DNA of 64,000 nt from Euonymus europaeus (taxonomy: Eukaryota > Streptophyta > Magnoliopsida > Celastrales > Celastraceae): NCBI GenBank assembly GCA_963580455.1, contig OY756960.1:22007238-22071237 (forward strand), read 5' to 3'. This document shows, one piece after another, positions 48,425 through 62,626 of the stretch. Below the pieces are notes generated by a model. It saw only the letters and a list, made by a program, of their open reading frames with translations, had not been told where the DNA came from and searched no databases. Both the position numbers and the translations under genes were made by a program. Each line of letters starts with the position of its first letter. Position 1 is the stretch's first letter.

Positions 48425-48720
48425 TAAGTCTGGAAATATGTACGTGGTTTGGTAATTTGCCTACGGTCAAGAGATAGCTTATATTTTATTAAGAAGTGAG
48501 TGGAATGATACATGTATGTATAGCCCATCAAAAGTTATGGGTAGTTATGTAAGTCGAGTGACTCGGTTGGTCAACCTCCATTGATAATCTCCTGCATTAA
48601 CTGTTGTTTGAACCGTTATCTTCTTATATATTGTAGTTGGAACTGTTCAAGACATCGGTTGGAATTGTCATGTCCTTGTCATCTTATACGGAGGAATAAC
48701 CTCCTCAGCTTTATCTGTGC
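48425..48720. repeat. LTR-like remnant in the gap between the CHY and DLK2 genes
   Basis: TACGTGGTTTGGTAATTTGC followed by GCCTACGGTC is a string common in plant LTRs. The rest of 48000-49650 (including C/T-rich 49180-49270) shows no gene. Confidence 0.3.
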
Positions 48721-49616
48721 GCATCTTCGATATTTTGATCACACTATAATAGTGTTCATTTAAGATTTAATCACGAAAAATAAAAAAACTATCTTAATAG
48801 AAAATTGATTAGTGACTAAAAAGGAGCTTAATAGGTGATCGTGTTTTCCATTTATATATCAAATTGATTGAATTTCGTTTACCTTTATAGAAAAAAAATC
48901 AAAGTATACAATTTCTGGTAATTTCATTGATATGATGATACTAATAAGACACATGCATGCTTAGTCCTTTTCTTCTTCTTCTTTTCTTATCGCACTTCAA
49001 ATATTAATATTTTAGTCTAGAGTCGGCACTTAGGTAAAGCAACCAAAGCTAGTACTTTTGATACCGGGCCACCTAAGGCACCCGATTTCGAAAAAGGAAA
49101 TTTTATATACCCAATATTAGTCTAACAATCTAAAATCGACTCAACTCGAAAATAAAATTAAAAAATCTAACCACTTGAATTCTCCGTCTTCTCTCCCTCC
49201 GTCCAACCCAAAAATAGACTCAAAACACTCTAACCACTCACATTGCCTTCTTCCTTTTTCTCAACCCCAATCCTTGCGGATTTTGTTTGTTTGTAACAAG
49301 GTACCACCACTAAAGTGGCTAGGGCGGCATTGATTTGGGACGTCTAGAACTTTCAAATTATTATATATGACTAGTGGATGATTGATATGAGCCAAAAGCC
49401 AAAGACATTCATGTTCAACCAAAGCAATGAAGCATGCCACGAGTGCTCGAATATAATTGGGCTGGACCTCGTCACCATCAAAGGGCCCAGATTGTAGACC
49501 TTAATAGCCCAAAACATGAACCCTTTTAAACAATCTGGTATGAAAGAAAGCCTAAACCCTATAAACAAACAGACTAGTTCCATCAACACACAAAAAAACA
49601 CACTACAGATGATAGC

Positions 49617-49637
49617 TATATATATATATATATATAT
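49617..49637. repeat. (TA)n microsatellite
   Basis: Pure TA repeats directly downstream of the DLK2-like stop codon. Confidence 0.9.
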
Positions 49638-49653
49638 TGATTTGCTATGGTAA

Positions 49654-50215
49654 TTAATACTGAAACCCTAAAACTCTACTTAGCACTTGAATTAGCTGCA
49701 GATGAGCAGTCAGCTGCGGAAAATGCCCGAAAGTGTCGATGGTCTCCACCGTCGCTTCCCCCTTTATCTTGCCCTGCATATAATAAGCAACAGAGTTCGG
49801 TGCCACAATGTCATTAGTGGTCTGGACAATAGTGCATGGGGTCACCACCTTTTCTAGCATGTCCCTCTCGTCGCTATAGAACACAGTTTTCCCGACAGAG
49901 AGAGCGATTTCCGGCTTCATTCTTCGCAGACTCTGCGCGAATTTGTCAACGGAGGGAGGATCGTTGGCGTCCACCGCAAGGGAAGCGAATTTTGGTGCCC
50001 AGTCGTAGAAGTTGGTCCCAATTGTTTCGATTATGTGGTCGATTTCGGATTTTTTGAACCCGCCTTCATAATTCTCTGCGTTCATGTACCTGCAAATTCA
50101 ATAACAAAAGTTTAATAAAATCCGAACAGTTATTAATTTTAACTGTTCATTATCCAAACTATAATTGTTGTCAGCATTTATATCGGTGAGGACACAAATA
50201 GCTGGTACTGCATGT

Positions 50216-50253
<38 letters not shown>

Positions 50254-51352
50254 GTGTAGTCCACTCCAACCAGCTACAAAAGAGAGGAGTCCAACACTCC
50301 TATCACATACGAATCTGGGGACTCCCAAATTCGTTTAGAATGGTGAATTAATCCCATTTTTTCTCGAAAGACTTGAATTATAAATTCTAAGAAATTGTAG
50401 AACTCCGAGACACCGACATGCTACGAGACAAAGAATTAAGATCCTCAAGACCATCATCTAACAAATATTCAAGTCCACATGTCTGAATTGCTCTCCAAAA
50501 TATACAGGGAACATCAAATCAAATATGTATTGATAATAATAACCTATATATATATATACACAATTCCCATTAGTCTGTTGCATTAAGACAGCAAAATCAT
50601 GATTTATATTATCCTTTAGTGACTTTGTTCAAATCCTTTCCGTTGACCCCTAATAGTGTAATGATCAAACATATTAATTTAAGGAAAGTTTCAAAAGAAG
50701 AGATTCAAAGAAAGAATGGAAAAAGTAGATTAAAAGACATGGGAGGGAGGTATGTATATAACTATATATATATTTAGAATACAAATTACTTATACAAAAA
50801 AAAAGTAATAAAATCAACCAGTTTACCCAGAAAATTGAAGCTAATAATTATTAAAATGAACAATATTTAAAAAAAAACTGAAATGAAATTGAAACCAACT
50901 ACAAAGAAAAAAAAGAGAGGAATATATGTATAAAAATAATCAAAGTACCTGGGAGAAGCTGCAACGAGAATGAGTCTGTTGAATAGATCAGGCCTTTTAA
51001 CAGAAGCAATACATCCAATCATGGCAGACATGGAGTGACCAACAAAAACAGATGATGATGAAGAGCAGAAATTGATTTCATCAAGTAGATTTATCAAGTC
51101 GTCAGCAAAAGCATCATATGAAGAATGATTAGAGTAGTTTTCAGGATCAAAGAGGTTTGAGTCCTTTACAGCACCAGAGAAGGGCCAGTCAAAAACAAGA
51201 ATCTTAAAATGGCCAGTCAAGTGAGGAATTATTTTCTCCCACACAGATTGATCGCCTCCATATCCATGTGCAAGAATCATGGATTCGGTGCCGGAGCCGA
51301 TGACTCTTGCGTTCATGGATTCAGAGAGGGACTTGTTCCCAAGTACCACCAT
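49654..51352 (-). CDS. DLK2: DLK2-type alpha/beta hydrolase (D14/KAI2 family)
   Basis: Two exons (50949-51352 and 49654-50089) give 279 residues, the usual family length, with the intron at the position normal for D14-like genes. The full catalytic triad is present: Ser107 in GHSMS, Asp228 in TNDIVAP and His257 in GHFPQ. D14 and KAI2 are strigolactone and karrikin receptors with weak hydrolase activity. The DLK2 branch is distinguished here by the N-terminal extension before MNARVIGSG, by DWPFSGAVKD where D14 has a GxSDxNPD-like stretch, and by SVAYYMQGKIKG near the end. DLK2 is known to be induced by strigolactone and karrikin signalling; its ligand is uncertain. The intron holds a long (TA)n tract at 50219-50250. 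Confidence 0.9.
50219..50250. repeat. (TA)n microsatellite in the DLK2-like intron
   Basis: About 32 bases of pure AT repeat within the single intron. Confidence 0.9.
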
Positions 51353-51563
51353 ACTTGTACTGTTGTTTTGAATACCTGAACAAATTGAGGAGGAGAAAAT
51401 ACTGCTTGAGATTTGGTGTCGTTCTTCTCATGACTTGCCTTTGTTATATAGAAACAGGAAAAAAAATAAGGCTTAATATTTATTAAAAAATACAATTGTT
51501 TCATGTTACTTCCATTAAATGTCAAATAACTTTTTTTTCTTATTTTTTTATAAAAAAATCTAC

Positions 51564-51580
51564 TATATATATATATATAT
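51564..51580. repeat. (TA)n microsatellite upstream of the DLK2-like gene
   Basis: Short AT run about 210 bases upstream of the ATG. The region 51580-52980 beyond it holds no gene I can support. Confidence 0.8.
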
Positions 51581-52986
51581 AACTACATATACCAAAGCTC
51601 ACCCCCTTCAACGTTCAAAGTGATGTGAAAGAAGTATAAATTGCAGCTGTGAAAGGAGTTTAAGTTATTGGGGGACTGTTGGGATCATTTATTAGTGGAA
51701 GGAGCTCTTACTCAAATATTCATTAGGGTAGTTGCAGCCTCAAGAATAATGAGCTGACTTTTAGTTTTTTTCCATGACATCATGTAAAATTATATGTCCA
51801 TTTTTTTTTATCTGATAACATAATAAATTGAGTCAAAATTCAATATGTGATCAAAATAATTGTTCGCAGTAAAAATTAAACTTATAACTGCAAAAATCTA
51901 TGCGATTTGACTCTCACGAACTAGGTTAATCTTGGCTGAATCTTTGTTTCTTTATGTTTTCTTAAAACATAAAAAGTTTAACTTACAATGTATATAATTT
52001 TGGTATAGATCGTTTGATGTCCGCAATTAAGTTCATTATAACTAAATTCGGATCAAACTGAGAGGGTCCCAGTAAAGGGGCAAAGTCCTCCCAATAATAA
52101 TATTCATCGTGTCACTTGAACTAACCGCATCTTATTGGTAATGTATGTATATAATTTTCAAATGGAGAATACATTGTTTAATAATTTTCGTAGATTATGG
52201 TCAGATTTTGTTGATAAGGTGGGGCAGGTAGAGGGAGGAATTAGATGTATTCATTTCAGACACAAAAGGTACCTTTTGTCTTATATGTTTTGAGATAACT
52301 CCAAAACCTACCTTTTTCTCCTCCTATTGAAAGCTTCCTTGGGTCCCACCACTTTCCTACCCTTTCAAAATTTCAGAATTCCAAGATGCAGAGTTTTCCT
52401 CAAACAATTAATCACTTGCCACACACGTATTGTTTGTTTTCAATCTCTCCCACCACGAAACAATACATTATTTTCAATTTATTTTATAAAAGATAAAAAT
52501 TTACTTTTTATTGATTTTAGAAATTCAAGGATATACTCTTTTTTTTTAAAAAAAAAAAATCAACTAAAACCTAATCTATAGCAAAATCCGGGCAGTCATT
52601 GTTTGGCTAGATTCTTTCAGTGCTAAATTTTATTACCATAATTGTCACTTTCCTGACAATATTTGTTTTGTCATCTATATACTTTGAAATAATACAAATC
52701 AGAGAGCTAAAATTGACTGCCAAACTACTCATATCAATAGAAACCTAACGAATTGTTTCCTTCTTGTGTGTTTTTTGTGGCCAAGTATCCATCACTCGAC
52801 TAAACAAACACATCCACTACGATTGTGATTTTGTTCTGGCCACAACTTTGTTCATATATATTGTGATAAATTAATTTTAGAAGATATTATTTTGTGTACT
52901 TCAAGTGTGCTAAACAAAGAAATCAACTCATACTCAAGTGGAAATTACCAGTTTGATTTTCACTGGAAATTATATCATTTTAATAA

Positions 52987-53328
52987 GGAATAAGTATCAG
53001 GGTACCGCTGAAGTTTTATTTTTGAGTTATTTTGGCTCCTCAACTTTTTAATTGTTGACTTTTGCTCAATTTTGTTACCTTCAATTTTTGTTAATATTAA
53101 TGACATATGTGTCATTTTAATTGACAAATGTTTTTTATGTTATATTTTTTAAAAGAATAACATGTGATTAACTAAATGTACAAGTCAACCATTTTTTACG
53201 AAAAGTAAACATAATGACTAAAGTGACCAATTTTTCAAAGTACGAGGGCCTCTTTAGCCTAGGAAAAAATTGAGAGGCCAAAATGACAAAAAAAATGTAA
53301 GTTCAGGGGCTAATCCGATACTTCTTCC
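52987..53328. mobile_element. Mutator-like MITE, 342 bases
   Basis: Left end GGAATAAGTATCAGGGTA and the reversed right end GGAAGAAGTATCGGATTA begin inverted arms of about 80 bases with recognisable TATTTTGGCTCCTCAA/CATTTTGGCCTCTCAA blocks. Flanks TTTTAATAA (52978-52986) and TTTTAGTAA (53329-53337) match at 8 of 9 positions, a 9-bp target duplication. Non-coding. Confidence 0.75.
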
Positions 53329-54404
53329 TTTTAGTAATCACGCATTGAGTTTTGACTCAATTTATTTTATAATAAGGTGAAAAATTTATATGCACGCAGA
53401 TCTAATAGTCCAATTTTAAACTCATCAAATATTCAAAAAACAAGTTGTATGAAATCATTATCGGTTAAAAAAAATTGCGAGTTCGATTCCTATCTCAACA
53501 TGCAAATGAAATTTGTATTTGTTTGCCTAAATTGCCAGGTATTGCATAGAAAAAAGGTTTATACGATACTCGTACAAAAAAAAAGGAATAATATTTTCAT
53601 ATTACAATGATTAAAAAAAGGTTAAACAAAGGTAGAGCAGAGGTGAGCCGATGCACGCGCCTCTGCCTCTCGGTGCTTGGTGGATTCGTTAATTTGGTGC
53701 TATTTAATGACAACGTTGTCGTGTAGGTAATTAATTTGATTAATTACTTAAACATAGAATAGTGGAGTTAGGTTGTATTATGATTAGGCCTCGTTGAATG
53801 TCAAGGTACTTTTTGGAGTTTTCAACGAGGAATTTAACTTTTATGGAAACTCGTCATTTTGTCTTGGTCAAATTACAATTCTATCCTTATTTGCAATTAA
53901 TGCCTTTTTTGTTTTAAAAAATATCATATTAATATTTAGAAATTTAGATATAGGATTTAGAATATAAGATTTACGGTTTAATAATTAAAGTACATTTTTT
54001 AAAAAATGCATATTACAGAGTTGTACTTGACATAAGATGCATGTCTTTGGGAGACTAGTCATGCCGACCGCTTTGAAGGTTTCACTTTCACTTACGGTGC
54101 ATATGGCTTTTGAAGCTCTTCTAGATGGTCTTTTGGGACCTCAACTTGCCTTTCTCCTTTGCTCATCTTTTTGTAGGGTATCGTTTGTCTTAGCCGCCTT
54201 TTCCCTGGCCGACTTTCTTTGGTCGGTTTTATTTGAATAGTGTTCGAGACCCTCAAAATATGACCCGTACCCTATTATTAATCAGCATAGAGTGTTAAAT
54301 GTTAAGTGAATTGAATTTTATAAGCGTATATTTTTAGTCAATAACAATGTTGTGATTTGATCAACGCAAACAATAACAATAAATCACAAAACAAAGACAC
54401 ATGA

Positions 54405-54530
54405 CTTACGTGGTTCGGCAAAAATTTATCCACGTCACAGAAAAAGCTCCAGCCGTTATTCAATACGAAAGAATTTGAGAACCATTACTTAACATACGGT
54501 CTAGGGCATATCTGTGTTTGTTATAGAAAC
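54405..54530. repeat. LTR-like remnant
   Basis: TTACGTGGTTCGGCAAAAAT and the following CCACGTCACAG string resemble an LTR portion seen widely in plants. The rest of 53340-55955 is AT-rich. The open frame at 54037-54240 has no recognisable domain and I do not call it a gene. Confidence 0.3.
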
Positions 54531-55960
54531 TAGAATGGAATTCCTATTTGTTTGGCGTCTGGTCTTTGTGAGGGTGGTTTGTGTAGTTGCCGAAAGCCAC
54601 AAACCGGAGTTTAATATCTTGATATTTCAGAATCCTCTTGGGGCCCGCATGTGAAGGATCAGTCCATGCATGAAAACATATTTATGGCTCTCAGTAGCTT
54701 TTGATTTTTCAAACAGTTTATCAATCAGCATTCATATTAAAGCTTGATGATCTGTCGTAATAATTTACGAACGACAGTCTTTTTTTGCCTACATCAACTC
54801 ACAATTGTCAAACACGTGTACATACAACATCACCAAATACATGCTTTTAACTTTACATTTATAATATAGGTAAAGTGTATATATATGTGTGTGTGAATTC
54901 GTTATGAAATGAAATTAATTTTAAGAGCTTAAAATATGTTTTTAATTTTTTTAAAATTATAGTTGTATTTCTATTCATTTTAAGAATTTAATGATATTTT
55001 ATTTTTGCTCGAAATAAAAATTAAATTCAATACGAAAAATACATAATAATTCTAAATCGTTGGATATAAAATAAAAAACAACTCGTATACTTTTCAAATT
55101 ATATTTTTTTTGTTTCGAATAAAATATATATCATTAGATTCATATATTCAATCAAATGATAAATATAATTTTTTAAGATCTCATTTGAAGATCTTAGAGA
55201 AGAATTCTTAATATATACTTCATCTATCCTTTAATTTATTGGACGTATAAAATATATACTTTCATTTAACACTTCAAATTGGTATATTGGACGTATAAAA
55301 TATATGTTGAGGCATAAATATTGACTGCAGTAATTATTGGGTAGGACTAAATGGTGTTTAATAATATTTATTAAATTGGCAATTGGCTGGTCATGAAAAT
55401 TACAAGCACACTTTCTTATGCCTTCAATAAACTGCAGCTGCAACTGCAAGCTAATTAATCAATCTCACAAAGTTGGTGGACTCATTTATAGGTCGGCTCC
55501 TAAATCCTAATGTTTTTATTGCTCACCGGACCTGCAGACTTTTATTATTAATGCATTCCTATTTATACTATTTCTTAACAGTGACCCACCCTCCTTTGAA
55601 TCCAACCCCCTATTTATTATTTGCTATATACGTATACATATACATATATATCAAAATCATAATATTTTAACATATGTATTTTGTATGGGCATGATAGAAA
55701 AACCTAAAAATGCAAAATTTACAGCTTCTGTTCCTCACAGATATGTCCAATATCAAAAAAGGAGTGATGCAACAATCTCCAGCTTCCTGTTCTAAAATTT
55801 TAAAGCTTAACTAACTGTGATTAAATTTTGATTCAACAATCTCCTCTCCATTAATTTTCATCCACAAACCACCATCTGCCAAACGGAGAAGCCATAAAAA
55901 CAATAATATCATTTGGTCAAGGATGTAGACAAACCAGTCAATAAGAAAAAAGAACAGTCT

Positions 55961-58900
55961 TCATGCCTCTACAGGAGTTAGTTCAGGGACACTGACCAAT
56001 CGCTCCATTGTTTGCAGCTGATCATAGGGAGCAATCTGCACCATGTCAAAAGAATCCAATTGGAGTGGTTAAAATTTTCTTCCACATGGGCAGCCTGGTA
56101 CATTGCAGTGACTATTTTAGTATTGTTCCTGTCCCCATTTTGGTTTCTAGTTACTAACTTCTTTGGATTACACAAGCCATCAATGTATTAGATAATCTGG
56201 GAAAGCTAATGCTAAATTTGTGCGTGTCGTCAATTTCATGGAACAGAGATAGCATGACTACAAAAAGGCAGTTCAGTCCAAAGGAGTGGTTAGTTAATAG
56301 AGTTTAGACGCCAAAACAATTCTTCAAGAAAAAAAACAATGATTTGGTATGGAAATGACAAAGACTGCTACTGTTAACCATTGAGTTTTTCAACCTAATT
56401 AAGTCAAAACAAAATATATCATGTCACCTGGTTAAACCCATCTGGCCACGTTATTGACACAGCGTAGTTTCCCATCGGTCGAATTTCTTCAGGTTCAATA
56501 TCTTCTGGAACGTCTGTATACTGCAGTTTCTGTTCCCCTGTCCATTCATCCTGTTTAGAAGCCAAAGAGAGAAGAGGAAATGCAAAAGGGTCCAACGTCA
56601 ATTTGTGAATGGAGAAGATGGTCCAACATAATTGTGAAAGAGAAGAAACTATGAAAGAAATGTCAGAAAGAAAAACACAGCAATCGATTGAAGAAAGTGT
56701 TATTTCTCTGCTTCCAAAGCCAATTATAATAGTACTTGCATTGGGCTAAAAAAGAATTTCAAATCCGCATCTACAAAAGAACAATCTAGTTAAAGAAACG
56801 GGACATAGAAGCTAAAAGTTTCTGCATGGTTAATGGTTTGCAGCAGAATATACAACACAGTAAATCTACTTCGTTACTGCCTTCTATTTTTGTGCTAGAT
56901 CCTTCTTGAGTCCCAGTGCTACCTAAGGCCCAAATACTACCATTCCACAACGTAAGCCTTTAATAAAGTCAGTTAAAATAAATAAATAAATTGTCCACAT
57001 ACCACACTCTGGGCTGAGCGATCATTCCGTCTCACAGTGGCAGGGTGCAAATAGAACTCCTCATCAGAATCAGGAACTTTCACCTTTATTGCCTTTATTG
57101 AGTTATCATACATAACAGCCGTTGATACTGGATTGAGAAAAGATAACAAAGCCAACATGTTACTCCTAGTGCCAAGGAACTGAAAGAATTCAAATACAAA
57201 TTCCAACTATCTGCATTCATTTTAGTGTTAATATAGTATACATTTGCAATGTAAAAGTACTATTTTCATAAAACTACTGAAATCAGTAGTATATCAGCTT
57301 TAAATGTTGATCATTCTTCAAGCCAATTTGTAGAAAACAGGGTTTTAAAACCTACAATGCAACCAAAGATAAGTTCTAGCGTGATGTAACCCTATTCCCT
57401 AACTCATCATGGCTATGGAACTCATGGAACACATTTTCTAAGACTATGGTCGAGGAATAGGCACCTTGTTGCCGAATTTTGGCACACTGTTGCACGACAC
57501 AAATTCCAAGGTTCTGGAATGTCTTGGAAACTTCACCTAGCGGATCAGCTACCACTTCAGGCATTCCACTATCTCCAGAAGCAGATAACTACGGAAATAT
57601 GTGTATTATAATTTGCTGTGAGTATGCGTTTTACAGCATAGATGTAACAAATTTAAATATTTCTGAGTGACTCTGACAATGATAAGCAAAAAATGCTTAA
57701 ACTGGAAAACTAAATATTATTCACATTTCACAGTTACTTTATATGTGAATGTAAAACACAAATTGTATGTGAAAAGTAAATGGCTTGATCAAGTAAGAGA
57801 ATTTGTTGGGGTACTGTGACTGAAAACACATGCAACCAGCCGAACAACCCAATTTAAAATGATCTCATAAAGAAAAGTTTCGTTCGTAAGCAACATAAGT
57901 TTAATTGATTCATGAATCATGTATGTGCATAATAAGCAACACCTCCAAGTTATACACCACAAAAGTTCTGAAGAAAGTTACAGAAATTATAAAAAAGAAC
58001 CTATTCTGAAGAAGTAATAATAACCTAAACAAGTCATGTAAGACAGTAAAAGTAGTTCATGGTGTATGCATAGTGTTAGTTTCAGATAATAAGCCCTTAC
58101 AGAAGGACTTGTCCCTGAACTTACAGTTGGCCTAATGGGTAAATCAAACAGATGAGGGATTCCAAATTGCTCGACAACCTGCAAGAATGCAGATCAAATT
58201 ATAAAACATTAATTACCACAACCATTCAAATGCTCATGGAAAAAAATAGAGAAAAAGTAGCTGCAGGAGAACGAGAATACCTGAGTGCCTGAACCTCTAC
58301 CAAACGGGTAATAGCGTTTTCCATCAGCATCAAAGTGACACATATTCTCAACTACGGCAACACACGGTACCTTCAAGCAAATGACAATGTAACTATAAGA
58401 ACATCAGTAGAAGATAATTTTATGCATCCCTGTGGCAATGATATTTTTTTTTTGGGTGGTAAGTAGGCTTAAAGTACTCTCTCTTGAAATTAATCAAACT
58501 ATATAGCATAATGCATCAAGGAAGCCTCATTCCACATATTTATTTCATTGCCAAGACCTACCTATATCAGAAAAATAAATTATTTCACATACAAACTCAC
58601 AGGATATTGGCTGATAGAAAAAACACTAACCTTAAGCTTTGAAAACATGCGAACTCCCTTTGCGACATCAATGAAAGCTAGTTTTTGAGGGGTGGTGACA
58701 ATAACTGCAGCAGTCAATGGAACCACCTGAAAGTTTCAATATACATGATAGGGAATGTTCAGCTATCAATATTGTGAAGCACTATAAGAAACTATGATAT
58801 GGAGAATGGAAAATGTATATATACAATTTACTATAATCCAAATAAACACCAACTTGACAAGCATTAGTCCCAAACTCGAGCTGATATAAGAACCAGCCAG

Positions 58901-61564
58901 CAAAATATCATCAGAAAAAGAAAAATTAATTCAAATAAGTCAAATGGTATTTAATCAAGGCAAGCAGATCAATCACATTGAAGAAAACCAGAACCTGGCA
59001 TAAAGTAAGTTGAATATCACCAGTTCCAGGTGGCATGTCAATGACAAGGTAATCCAGCTCCCCCCTACAATCAATAAGGATTTTAAAATGATGGACTATG
59101 GGAATGAAATCAATGAAGTTCTTAAAATTTGGATGTTCAAACTTGAACTAAGACAAATATACATTATTTTGATGTGTAGAACATAAAGTAATTTGGAACT
59201 GACACTTTCTCCAAGATAATTTAAACTATTATCCAACTATTTCTGGTTTCAGCTGCACAAGTTCCATTCAAAATTGGCAAAAAAAAAAAAAAAAAAACAC
59301 AGCATACCATTCAGTAGTGGTTAGAAGTTGGTTGATGACCCCTGAAACCATTGGTCCCCGCATTATTGCACGACCTTGTCCAGCAAATCCAAATGATACC
59401 AACTTTACTCCTAGATATTCAGTTGGAATTATGGTTCCCTTCTCGGGGTTCTACATGAAATTAATACTGTAATGGTCACATCCCTCCAATGAACTGCAAA
59501 TAAATAAAAAATTTGAAGTTTTCAAAAAGCACTACCATCTCCAACAATCGGTTTTCAGGGGAGACCATTGTTGGTAAACTTGGACCATAGACATCGGCAT
59601 CAAAGATGCCAACTCTAGCCCCCATATCAGCCAATGTGTAGGCAAGATTAACAGCTACTGTAGATTTTCCCACGCCTCCCTGCACAGCTTTCAGAAGCAC
59701 AATATGATAGATATTTAAGATGAACAACAGCCTATGTGGGAAAAACCATGGCTTTCTAGGACCATAGACAAGCTTCACATATCCATAGAAAAGACTTACG
59801 AACAGAAGGCATTAGACAACTAAATGCATGGACAAATTCCAGGGACCAATGCTACTTTTCTGGTCTCCATTACTCAAAAAATGAGATTTTTGCAATTAAA
59901 AAAAAATCAGATAACTTTCCTGAAAGTATATTCTAAATTAACATACATAAGATGCTCAACATGAATAGACAAAAACAAGTTATAGGCACTAAGTCTATCC
60001 CTGAACAGCAAAAAATCTTCCATGGCCACTTATGGTGCTCAAAATGGTAATAAACAATCTATTACGAACAGAAACATATTGAGGGAGAAAAAAGAGAGTA
60101 AGGTTCATGGTGAGCCAACCTTGCAACTTGAGACTGCCACAATATTTGAAATTGTCTGTAACCCAGGTGGAAGTTGCCCTGCAAAAATAGGTCTGGCTGG
60201 TTGTGCTGACATTGTAACATTGACATTTTTTACCCAAGGAATCATTGCCACAACCTCATTTGCTTTCTGCTCAAACTGTCATAAATAAAATCTTGTATGG
60301 TTAGAATTAGACTAAAACCATTTGCAATGCCCATCATGTAACCACAGCGTGAAGTTTTTGAAATTTCACATTGATAGAAAATATATGCCATAGAATACAA
60401 GTGTGGATAATGTTTTTAGAACATAATGAATGCTGAGGTTTTGTATGAATCAGACATAGGAGGAACAAGTAATTTTTTTTCCTATCATAGAGTCTTCCAC
60501 CACTTCACTTAAAAAACTAATTTTGAATGAATTTTTGTTAAAAAAAGTCCATGATTCCAAACATACATCAGCTCCTGATCAAAGAATTGTAGTGGTGTCA
60601 ATTACCATGTCCTTGATTGGACATGCTGGTGTCGTGAGCTCTAACCGAAATGAAACCTGACATGAAAAACATTAATAAGTGCCCAAGTCTAGACAATATT
60701 TATCAAATGAGAATATGGGGATTTCAATGCTTAAGCTCTCAAAAACCTCTCCTTGAGCTTCGTCGATGTGCAAATCTTTCACAAAACCACAAGACACAAT
60801 ATCTGTTCCGAAATCTGGATCAATTATTTGAGATAAAGCTTTCAAGACATCCCTCTCGGTTGTCCCGATTGATGAGGAAGCACCAGCTACACGTGATGGT
60901 CATACATTAGCAATAGAATATAATTTAAAACTTCCATCTGCACAAGGTTAGAACCATACGCACAAACATAGATAAGCTCCAAACATAATCCATTATTAAC
61001 AGTTTCCCAAATGCACATATAAAATTCTCTCATATAAAAAGTGGCATTTCACAGGCAAGAATAATAGTTCGTGGATTGCGAACTAGGTCTCGCGACTATA
61101 GAATATAGAAAATTAGGAGTTTCAACTTTCAACATCCACCAGCGACTTTTCCCTCACATGCACGAAGAATTGAGCTCAAGCACAAGATTAAGAAAAACAC
61201 ATAACAGCGGGGTTCGTTAGGAAACAGATAAATAGTTGCAAATATGATGGAAAATAATGGATTATGCTTTGAGATTACCTTCAACAGATGTAGTAGCTCT
61301 AGTTTTGCCAACAACAGTCAAAACAGATTTTCCAAGCGATGCCAGTTTGAATCTCTCGAGCTTTTGAGAGCAACTGGCATTGGACAATTGAAGACATTTA
61401 TCGGGTGGAAGTAGTCCTGCTGAGAGAACAAGAAGCTGTGAATAGCGGGATAAAAAGACTGCAAAAGATATTAGAAACAGTAGTCGACGGCACAAGAATC
61501 AACCTCTGAGACATAGCTGTGATATTGAGCTTTGTAGAGAGAGATACGGTCGTAGTATTTGCAT
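55961..61564 (-). CDS. HCF101: HCF101, plastid iron-sulfur cluster carrier (Mrp/NBP35-type P-loop ATPase)
   Basis: Fifteen exons give 529 residues, close to the 532 or so of the Arabidopsis protein: 61504-61564, 61279-61416, 60747-60886, 60606-60656, 60120-60275, 59536-59679, 59308-59450, 58995-59064, 58631-58726, 58281-58370, 58125-58178, 57465-57588, 57003-57127, 56428-56550 and 55961-56035. Residues 1-66 are a Ser/Arg/Lys-rich plastid transit peptide. Residues 74-150 are a MIP18/DUF59 domain ([25 protein letters not shown]). The P-loop CKGGVGKS is at 181-188, split by an intron after Lys182, followed by [11 protein letters not shown] and [13 protein letters not shown]. The last 100 residues ([23 protein letters not shown]) are a DUF971 domain. 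HCF101 delivers 4Fe-4S clusters, chiefly to photosystem I. Exon 1 is the least certain: it is the only ATG reading that splices in frame. Confidence 0.94.
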
Positions 61565-62111
61565 CCTTTAGAGAGAGAATGGAGCTCCAACGAGTGGGAA
61601 GTGGGAACGAGAGGTAGCTCACTGAGTGCCTCAGCCTCTGGGTATGCGTGCAATTGAACTAAACTGATGGATATAATAAATCCATGAATAATAATTATAA
61701 ATCCTAAATAGCAATAAAATATTCGACGTCCACAACAATGACCACGTTGCACGGATTGTTTTGAAAAAAGTTCACTGTAATTAGCGGAAATGAACCCCTA
61801 AATCTCTCAATTTTTTATTTTTTATTTTTGTATTTCTAAAATTTAGAAATTAAAATTTAATGTTTAAGATTGAGAGTTTAGATTAGAATTTAAGATTTAA
61901 TGGTGCATTCGAGATTTATAATTTAAAATTTAAATTTAGAAGTTATGATATAGTATTTGAGATTTATGATTTTTTTTTAAAAAAACCAACTAGATTATAA
62001 TATTAGAATCATCAAAAATATTCAATAACACAAAGAAAAACGAAAAAAAAAAACTTAATTCGTGAGATTTGGGGTAAAGTAATTACAGCCCATATCCGTT
62101 TGTTTAGCGTC

Positions 62112-62201
62112 TGTTTGGTAGAGCATCTACATAAGCTTATAATCGCTCATACATATTTAGACATTACTTTCTGCACTAACTTATACCCTGTCTACCAAAC
62201 A
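62112..62201. repeat. 90-base MITE with 11-bp perfect inverted ends
   Basis: TGTTTGGTAGA at 62112-62122 and its exact reverse complement TCTACCAAACA at 62191-62201. A similar end occurs at 35294. It lies between HCF101 and the VIN3-like gene; the rest of 61565-62626 is AT-rich and without a gene. Confidence 0.6.
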
Positions 62202-62626
62202 AAAAGTAATCATTGCATCGGCAGAGAGAATATATTGAGAGAAAAATTGAAATTAAAACTGACTAAACATCTGAAATCAATTCATCTATTCATCTTTGAA
62301 CTAAACAAGGCAATAACAATCATAATCCTTAATGCGTCCTCCATAATTAAAACCTACAGAATCAATTGCAAATTAGGGGCAATCTGTGGATTGGCAACAG
62401 CATTCCACCCCAACGATGAAACTTCACACCCACAGCCTGCTCTTCAATGAATGATCAGGAACTTGCCTCCATAACCTGTCTGGAATAAAAATTAATCACT
62501 TGTGAAAGTGATTTAAGTAAGCAACCCTCTGTAAAGAATGGCGGAACAATTAGAGGTAACAATGGCAAGGGAAAATTAATATGAAGTAAATAAGAATCCT
62601 CTTTTTATGATGATGCCCTTTCTCAG

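Noticed and set aside
54037..54240. 67-residue hydrophobic open frame
   Set aside because: Short, unrecognised and surrounded by repeat-like AT-rich DNA; hydrophobicity alone is not evidence.
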